Below are positions 57,650 to 64,000 of a DNA stretch of 64,000 bases, in pieces. Within the stretch, counting starts at the first letter, position 1, and each line of letters opens with the position of its first letter. The DNA is from Lucifuga dentata. Taxonomy: Eukaryota; Chordata; Actinopteri; Ophidiiformes; Bythitidae. The notes under the pieces were generated by a model, which had not been told where the DNA came from, ran no database searches, and saw only the letters and a program-made list of their open reading frames with translations. The stretch is from positions 40,586 through 104,585 of the forward strand of contig VXCM01003313.1 of the NCBI GenBank assembly GCA_014773175.1, in the 5' to 3' direction. A program made the translations under genes and the position numbers.

Positions 57650-58590
57650 TATCCTGGCCTGTCCCTGGGGACAAGAGTCATAGTGGGCATGCACCCTGCT
57701 TAAGACCTTCTTTGATAATTTTCTCTAATTGGTCTGAGTCGCAGTCTCATGAGAAAGCTAATTAAAACAAGGTGTTGAAGAGGAAAATAACAAAATAATT
57801 GTGGCTGTGTGCGCAGATAGTTATGAGTGTGTGCGCTCATGCCAATAGCTGTGTATATATTCATACGAGACCATGTTTTAGGTGAAGTCCTATTTGTTTA
57901 CAAAAACATGACTTGCGGTTGGCTTGGGAGTGAGTCACTGGGTTTATGAGAAGGAGTGTAATTGTATTTCTTTGAACAATGCAAGTTAAGTATCTTTCAT
58001 ATATTATTAACCCAGTACTGTATGTGTTGCAGTGAACAATATTTTTCAATAATCACTACGTGCACGTGAACGCATGCATGCATATTGTTGAGTACAGGGA
58101 ACTGAGTGGATGAGTTGGAGACGAGCAGATTTACTGCAGCTCTATGACACGTTGATTGAAATTTGCCTTTTATGGAGTTGCATTTTCTGCTGGAGGTAAG
58201 AGTGTTTCCAGTCACATAAAGTAAATCTTCAGCTTTCAGATATCCATCCCTGCCCCTACATTTTACTTTACATTCTACTCATGTGCCCTTTAATTCATTG
58301 AGTGCTGCTAAGTAAGTTTTCTTCCCCTAATATTTGGTAAATTAATTGTGAAGTTGCTCTGATCATTGAAGTTGACATTAAGCTTAAAACTCATTTATCG
58401 TGCAGGTTTAGTGATGGTGATAGTGATGATAATACACAGGATTATACTGTGCATCTTACAGAGGTAACAGGGTTGGTGGAGTGAGAGAGGGAGAGGGAGA
58501 GAGAGTCAAAACCAGAGAGGGAAAGAAACAGTCAGAACATCGAAAGAGGAGTGATGGTGCTGCACCTTTTTGTCACAACAGCCTGTTCAA
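57650..58590. other. Stretch without a recognised gene
   Basis: Unique AT-rich DNA including TTGATAATTTTCTCTAATTG and GCTAATTAAAACAAGG near 57712-57772, which may be a small enhancer-like patch. No gene found. Confidence 0.45.
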
Positions 58591-58597
58591 TTTGTTC

Positions 58598-58627
58598 TCT
58601 TCTTCTTCTTCTTCTTCTTCTTCTTCC
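58598..58627. repeat. (CTT)n trinucleotide repeat
   Basis: CTT/TCT array of about ten units. Confidence 0.95.
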
Positions 58628-58719
58628 TCATTTCCTTTTTCCATCACTGGCCATCTCCATTTACTTATTGAGCTGTTCTGTCATTGATCTGTCCATCGAC
58701 TGGCCTTCTGATCCATCCT

Positions 58720-59010
58720 CCATCTGTCTGCCACTGACAGACTTTTAATTGATGAGAGAGCAGGTCAAATTAAGCAATTAGGCCAAGTGGCGGAAAAAGA
58801 GACAGAGCGGCATGTCTTTTTCAGGTAGACAGAGGGCGAGGAGAGGAGGAGGAGGAGGGAGAAGAGTGGAAAACAGTGAGAGAGTGAGAGGGAGGGAGTG
58901 AGGATGTTGTGAAGGATAATGAATGCGGGAGGCATAGGCAGATGCAGAATGTTTACGCTTTTTCATTTTGGAATTTGAATGAATTTTTCATAGCTATTCA
59001 TAAAAAATCC
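58720..59010. promoter_or_regulatory. Candidate conserved non-coding element split by a purine tract
   Basis: Left part: GACTTTTAATTGATGAG and GTCAAATTAAGCAATTAGG (58738-58782). Right part: TTTTCATTTTGGAATTTG and TCATAGCTATTCATAAAAAA (58957-59006). Between them lies GGA-rich sequence. AATTA/TAATTG cores are dense in both parts. Inference only. Confidence 0.28.
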
Positions 59011-59270
59011 ATCAATATTTCACCTGGGGAGAGTGAAGGAGAAAGAGAGGGAGAGGGAGAGAAAAAAGGACCCTTACGGAATGAGTTGTCATGAAACTCC
59101 ATTGAAGCAAACAGAGTCGCTGGAGAAGAAGAGAAAAGAGAGCAGGAGGAGGGATGGAGGGATGTTTATGCCGAGGACACAAACACCTAGATAGGGGTAG
59201 CGATGCAGGAGGAAGGGGAGTGAGAGGAAGGGAGGAGGAGAGGGGCGTACAACGTAGATGTCTGGGTGAG
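58810..59270. repeat. Purine-rich GA/GGA tracts
   Basis: Nearly pure purine runs at about 58828-58905, 59018-59070 and 59100-59245 on the plus strand, composed of GAG, GGA and GAAAG units. Confidence 0.75.
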
Positions 59271-59284
59271 AATGAGAATGACGG

Positions 59285-59417
59285 CTGGCGTGGTATCTGG
59301 TGTGTGTGTGTGTGTACGTGTGTGTGTGTGTGTATGTAGCATAGTCTGAGNCTGGCGTGGTATCTGGTGTGTGTGTGTGTGTACGTGTGTGTGTGTGTGT
59401 ATGTAGCATAGTCTGAG
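59285..59417. repeat. Exact 66-base duplication flanking a single N, including a GT array (assembly overlap)
   Basis: Bases 59285-59350 equal 59352-59417. Both copies contain the same GT array with a single ACGT interruption. Confidence 0.92.
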
Positions 59418-59972
59418 ACAAAGCCATATCTACCACCCCCTCTAACAGTAACAGCAGGAGTGGGGTTGTGTTAATTTTCACTTTGTCAAACCCCATTATG
59501 TGAGAAGAGCGTCTGATCCTTCCCATTAGCATACAGTAGGCCCAGACACCTGCGATGGGATTTCTGGTACCTTATTGCTTTCTTCCTGGGGAGCAGCATT
59601 GGGAGTCAGGAGATGAGAAGCAGAATCAACTAGTTGCTTTTCAGTTGCCTCTAGTGCTTTTTCCATAAAATGTGCAACAACACACAAAAAAAACCCTCAT
59701 TTTTGTTGCACCATGCACATGGTGTTTTGACATGTTTCCATGCAAAATGTGACCCCAGCTCATGACAGATTATTGCTATATAATATTTTGGGCTCTTTTG
59801 CAAAATCAGTATTAATGTTATTCATATTCGTTAAATCTTTATGAAAACATGGAGGAAAGTAGTGTAGTAGATAGAGCTGATCCACATGATCCACAGTCTA
59901 GTGATCGGTGGCTAGGCTTGACCTCTGCAGCCTCCTGTTGAACTTTGCCCGACTGTACCATTAAATCTACCG

Positions 59973-59985
59973 NGGGGGGGGGGGG
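59973..59985. repeat. Poly(G) tract at an N
   Basis: N at 59973 followed by 12 G; the left flank is ACCG, so bases are probably missing here. Confidence 0.85.
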
Positions 59986-60085
59986 ATGTCGTTTGCATGA
60001 ATTTATGCCAGCAGGCGGGTCAGTCATCTGTCTACAGGTAGTCAATTAAATATCTAATTAAGTGGGGAGGAGTTTGAATAATGTA
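59985..60085. promoter_or_regulatory. Candidate conserved non-coding element
   Basis: Contains CGTTTGCATGAATTTATGCC (octamer-like TTTGCAT) and AGTCAATTAAATATCTAATTAAGT, with two AATTAA sites 10 bases apart. Unique sequence between a G run and a GGGA array. Confidence 0.28.
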
Positions 60086-60106
60086 GAGGTATTGACTGGC
60101 CTGTGA

Positions 60107-60137
60107 GGGAGGGAGTGAGGGAGGGAGGGAGGGGAGA
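60107..60137. repeat. (GGGA)n array
   Basis: GGGA tetranucleotide array of about six units with a GTGA interruption. Confidence 0.9.
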
Positions 60138-60744
60138 AGGATGTGTCTAAATCAGGGCTGCAGCAGACAGGAAGGTGATTTTAACCAGGGAGCATTTGTC
60201 CTGTTATACTTCTCTAATGCTCCGAGAAGGAGACATTGTTGCTGTAATATCACAGTTCAGATTAACAACTGAATCTATTCCAAGTTTTATGTCGAGTTGC
60301 TACCAGAAATCTGACTTTATCAACATAAGAGTCAACAGATCTACAGTGATACTCATGGTGGTACATGGTCGCCTTAAAGTTATTACTCTGACTTATTACA
60401 AAAGAGCGAAATGTTGTAAACAGGAAGTGTTTTGGTCTGGCTTTCATCTGTCGTCCAGCATCATCAAAATGAAACAAATTTTATTTTGGTGACTGAGAGC
60501 GAGTTGTGCTGCTCTTAGCTGTGCTTAAAGGCTCTAATTTGTGTGTTGTCACAAAGAAATATTTGCATTGCGGCATCGGTCAGGTAAATTTGTTTAATTT
60601 TGCTTTTAGAATCTATAAAAATGTAACATATTTTCATATCACTTCATTTTCATCATAAATGAACTGCACAAGCACTTGCTTAAAACCAAAGAACTTCCAA
60701 ACATGTTTATTGTGAACTAAGCCTCAATGCAGAAGACTGACCAC

Positions 60745-60880
60745 CTTCTTCCAGATCAGGTGCTCTTGAGCAAGGCACTTACTCTCATCTGCCCCAGTGG
60801 AGTTGCTCAATGGCAAACAGTGATAACTCTGATTGTGCAGGGAAATATGTAAATGGTACCAATCAACAAAAGTATTGCTA
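60745..60880 (+). mobile_element. SINE-like remnant
   Basis: GTGCTCTTGAGCAAGGCACTT, followed by CATCTGCCCCAGTGG and TGCTCAATGGC, matches the pattern of a dispersed fish repeat whose body reads CTTGAGCAAGGCACTTAACCCC and then CTCCAGTGGG. The tRNA-like head with A and B boxes and the tail were not found, so this is a short internal piece. Identification is from memory of the pattern. (The first phrase is quoted in part: its core is CTTGAGCAAGGCAC.). Confidence 0.4.
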
Positions 60881-60884
60881 AAAC

Positions 60885-61613
60885 TGTGGATGCTCAGCCA
60901 CACAATGAACACAGATGAAAAAGCATGTAATGTAACAGACACAAAGTATCTTTAGAAAGAAAAGTTCACTGAATAAGTGATATTGTAGGCTGTCATGTCT
61001 ACTAATGGCCAATAGGGGGCAGATAGTCTAACCACAAGGTGAATGAATGAATATACCTGAGTAAATTACTTTCTGGATCCAGGAGGAGCAACATGTTGCC
61101 TGAACCTCCAGTGTTGAGTAACATAACAACAGGCTTTTCAGTTTACAAGAATACTAATTTATAATGTAAGCACATTTATGTACACATCACATTACATTAG
61201 TACAACTTGATTATTATCAAGCAAGTGTTGTGTTATTATATTAATGCATTCGTGTCATCTTGTTATCTATCAGCCAACACAATGGCCTCTTCCAAAACAT
61301 AGTTTATTATGTGTAATTACAGAGGAGTCATGTAGAGGATTGTTATGGTAGCTGAGTTGCTGGAACATGTTGACTGGTTTAATTAAAAACAAAATGATGT
61401 GAATCAAAGTCTAGTTAAGGGACATGTCTGTCCTCTCACTTTTCTCTGCAGCTTTGATTTCTGTTAAATGCCTCAACACATTGTCTGTTCAGTCTAAATA
61501 ATCTCAAGATCCCAAATTACAGGATTTAGATGAAGTGGAGATGCTGGCGGCTTCACACTTTGGTCTCCCTTAGTTGGGCATAACGAAACCATAATCAGTG
61601 AAACCTACAGTAA

Positions 61614-61669
<56 letters not shown>

Positions 61670-62590
61670 GCTCATTCACTCTCTGACTATCCCCAAATGT
61701 GCATTTGTGTGAGAGAACGCATGACTGTGTTTGCCTCTGAAAAACAATTATGGGCAGACTAAGCCTGCATACACATAAAAGTGTATAAATACAGTTGGAC
61801 AAGGTGTTGTAGAGAGCTGTTAAAGTGATGTAATGAAATCTACATTATGTTATAATTCCCCCTCCCTCTGTTCGTCTCTTCTGATTAAGGAAAAATGCTT
61901 TACAGTTTAGTGTTGGTTGCTCACAGTGACAGCTGTGACTGCCAACTTTTTCACCTAACCATGCCCCCTCTACCATCAATTAGTTATGTGAAAAACAACA
62001 ACAGTTGCAGCCATGATGATGTGAACATGTTTCCCTGAACAGGTGCTATATAACATATTGTGCATGTGTTTATATGTAGCTTGTCAGAGCTTAATTTGGA
62101 TGTGGGTGCTTGGCTTAAAGCCAGTCTGATGCTTGAATCTCTTCTTAAGTGACCATGACCACAGATATGTCTCTGTTTATGTTACGTCACAGTGGTTTAA
62201 ACACAACTATGCTGTTTTGATGGTAGTGAAACCACAGATGGATACAGATGCAAACAGAGATAAAAGCGTTGCCCTCATCCAGTCACAGAATTCCATGTGG
62301 GTCCCTGTTTGATGAAGGTTTCTCAGTGTAAATGAAATGGTTACGTGGAAAACAGACAGATAGAAATCAGCACAGGGCTGCACATCGCTGTCTGACACGA
62401 CCATGAAGATGGTGACAATGCCCTCAACTCCAGGACAACTAGCTATCACACAATGGAAACAGTTGAGACAAGGACAAGAAAAGAGAACCCATTACATTGC
62501 CTTTGCCAAAACCCAACAACACCTGAGAGAATTCAAATGATACAGTTTTGATCACAGTTCTTACATCATTAGTGGTGTGCTCTAGCTGTA
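60885..62590. other. Stretch without a recognised gene
   Basis: AT-rich unique DNA apart from the CT array at 61616. The phrase AATGGCCAATAGGGGGCAG near 61004 resembles text common in dispersed repeats but could not be assigned. Confidence 0.45.
61616..61666. repeat. (CT)n microsatellite
   Basis: Pure CT array of about 25 units. Confidence 0.95.
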
Positions 62591-62598
62591 GATGGAGG

Positions 62599-62773
62599 TT
62601 AAAGGACTAAAGGACGTGCGAGTTTGCATATTTAAGCCCAATATATGCAACCCGCATACATGTTACATTACTGAACACCAATTTCCAAAACATAAAACAG
62701 TATTTTAGTTTTCCTGTTACTTTCCCAAATCCTCTAATCTTTCAAAATCAAATGTTCAGGTGATACACTTTAA
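62599..62773 (-). mobile_element. Right-end part of an inverted TTAA MITE copy, interrupted by a second copy
   Basis: Begins at TTAA 62599-62602. Its reverse complement runs GAACATTTGATTTTGAAAGA, then a GTTCAGTAATGTAAC phrase, then GCTTAAATATGCAAACTC and CCTTTAA, the same order as the right third of the copy at 17293-17850. The match stops at 62773, where a second copy begins, and resumes after it at about 63438. This copy was therefore the host of the insertion. Confidence 0.75.
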
Positions 62774-62830
62774 AGGACCCTACAAACCATTTTGCATGTT
62801 TGAGCCTGATATATTCAATTTTCATACATA

Positions 62831-62878
62831 CTTTGGGAACTGACTGTCAGTAACATTGCTGACAGTCAGTTCCCAAAG
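62831..62878. repeat. Perfect 20-base hairpin inside the MITE
   Basis: CTTTGGGAACTGACTGTCAG (62831-62850) and its exact reverse complement (62859-62878) flank an 8-base loop. The GTCAGTAAC phrase it contains also occurs next to the right terminal repeat, so the hairpin probably arose from a local inverted duplication. The copy at 17293 lacks it. Confidence 0.9.
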
Positions 62879-63304
62879 CATACTACTGGAAAGGTGAATT
62901 AAATTTTTTTTTTCCGTATGCCTTAAAGACTGCCATTAGTTTCAGCTTATTCTGGTATGCTATTAAAATCAACTTGTTGATACTTGAAACGTTCTTGGGA
63001 TAGGTAATCCATCATCATGAACAAGACATATATTCAGGTTTTTTTTTTTTTTTTCTGAAGTTACTTAATTTTAGTGTTTAATAAAAAGTGCAGAGTGAAT
63101 GTATGTCTCCACTGGGCAATATAGTCCCAAAAGAAGATCTGGGTTTATCAAAAAATTTAAACGACCGTGACTTCATAAGGTTGCGTAACTATTGGTGAAA
63201 CATTGATTTTTAAGGTGGATGTATCGCTTGAATATTTGATTTTGAAAGATTAAGAGATTTTGCAAACTATCGGGAAAGATGAAATTTGGTTTTATCCTTT
63301 GGAT

Positions 63305-63433
63305 TGTCAGTAACGTATGAAAATTGAATATATTAGGCTCAAACATGCAAAATGGCCAGTATGGTCCTNTGTCAGTAACGTATGAAAATTGAATATATTA
63401 GGCTCAAACATGCAAAATGGCCAGTATGGTCCT
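63305..63433. repeat. Exact 64-base duplication flanking a single N (assembly overlap)
   Basis: Bases 63305-63368 equal 63370-63433. It covers the right terminal repeat of the MITE, so the element appears to have two right ends in this assembly. Confidence 0.92.
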
Positions 63434-63437
63434 TTTA

Positions 63438-63520
63438 TATTTTATGTTTCGTCTGCTAACACTTACGCATGATATCACAACACCACCGGTATTGTCTTTT
63501 AAAAGAGACAAGCATGAAGA
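63438..63520 (-). mobile_element. Continuation of the interrupted inverted MITE copy
   Basis: ATGTTTCGTCTGCTAACACT then TTACGCATG corresponds to the reverse complement of the GTAAGCAGGTGAAACATTG phrase at about 17665 and of the matching GCGTAAC...GGTGAAACATTG phrase at about 63185 in the younger copy. Similarity fades near 63520, and the far end of this older copy could not be located. Confidence 0.55.
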
Positions 63521-63944
63521 CTCCTGATGACTGAGGCTAATGTTGCAGTTGTACATTTGGATAGTAGATTTATCTTATTAGTATTAGTTTCTCTCAATTT
63601 AAATTTTATTTTTCAGATATAAGCCAAAAGGAGACTCAAGAAAACCCACCAAAAACTACTTATTGATTTCCTCACAGAATTAAGAAATAATTATGTTTTA
63701 CAGTGTTTTGTTTGAGCATTGTGTGTTGTGGCAGACAGTCTGTGTCTGATGGGCAGGCATATGGTGAACATGGTGCTGTGGCACAGATGACTGCCTCTGA
63801 CATGACACGTAGGACGGAGTGGAGGCCTGAGGGAGATGACTGGATGAGTCCCTCATTCTCCCCAGTTTGTTTGTGGTCTACAGATTTGTTGTGTTGTTGA
63901 TTTTTCTTTTGATTCAGAATTAATCAAGCTTAACGAACAAAGAT

Positions 63945-64000
63945 TGCTCCTACTCCTTTCTTCTCCAGCCTCTCGTCCGCCATCGCATTTTCATCTCTCT
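63945..64000 (+). other. Possible splice acceptor at the right edge
   Basis: CCTACTCCTTTCTTCTCCAG, ending at 63968, is a strong pyrimidine tract plus AG. The remaining 32 bases are open in all three frames, too short to judge. The T/C-rich context may be coincidental. Confidence 0.2.

Larger units (their letters stand above)
62774..63433 (+). mobile_element. Non-autonomous DNA transposon (MITE), younger copy, inserted in an older inverted copy
   Basis: About 54-base terminal inverted repeats at 62774-62827 and 63380-63433 differ at about five positions by eye and share TTTTGCATGTTTGAGCCT. Left flank TTAA (62770-62773), right flank TTTA (63434-63437), one change from a TTAA duplication. The listed length includes the 64-base assembly duplication at N 63369, so the true element is near 595 bases. 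No open frame of note. It shares its internal sequence with 17293-17850. The TTAA target suggests piggyBac-type transposition, tentatively. Confidence 0.82.

Noticed and set aside
1..64000. CRISPR arrays, rRNA, tRNA, bacterial operons, phage or integrated virus genes
   Set aside because: No regularly spaced identical repeats, no tRNA cloverleaf with A/B boxes, no rRNA text, and no ribosome-binding-site-led gene clusters or viral motifs were seen.

Overview
This 64-kb window looks like vertebrate nuclear DNA, most probably from a ray-finned (teleost) fish. It is AT-rich and has no compact or operon-like coding. It holds dozens of GT/CA, GA/CT, ATT and TATC microsatellites, a decayed L2/Rex1-type LINE, a SINE-like remnant and a family of non-autonomous DNA transposons with TTAA target sites. 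The species cannot be named from sequence alone. The class call rests on repeat style, which is established knowledge, and not on any identified gene.

No protein-coding gene can be assigned with confidence. The long open frames are low-complexity translations of microsatellites or chance frames. A few short segments have good splice signals and an open frame: 51591-51662, 23527-23581 and 50481-50530 on the plus strand; 46355-46443 and 45470-45541 on the minus strand. I list them as candidate exons only, and none matches a family I recognise. The window is best read as intergenic or large-intron DNA, possibly next to a developmental gene. Several non-repetitive, homeodomain-core-rich blocks resemble conserved non-coding enhancers (about 7.9-8.7, 9.7-10.5, 12.2, 16.7, 18.6, 20.0, 24.9, 26.1-26.8, 28.2, 38.4-38.7, 58.7-59.0 and 60.0 kb).

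Layout. 0-5 kb: GT arrays, then AT-rich unique sequence. 5-10.5 kb: candidate enhancer blocks between purine and pyrimidine tracts. 11-13.5 kb: a LINE-tail fragment, a perfect hairpin, three long CA arrays within 0.45 kb, and an unusual tandem array built on a GAATTC-centred palindrome. 17.3-17.85 kb: an old copy of the TTAA transposon. 18-45 kb: mostly unique AT-rich DNA with microsatellites. 45-52 kb: most of the exon candidates. 52.3-53.8 kb: a 5'-truncated, internally deleted LINE on the minus strand. 56-61 kb: microsatellites, a purine-rich tract and a SINE-like piece. 62.6-63.5 kb: one TTAA transposon inserted inside an inverted copy of the same family, the clearest biological structure in the window.

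Assembly quality matters here. There are 19 single-N positions. At six of them (5547, 13442, 26709, 57577, 59351, 63369) the 63-66 bases on the left are repeated exactly on the right, so these are almost certainly unmerged contig overlaps and not real tandem duplications. Most of the other Ns sit in homopolymers or simple repeats.
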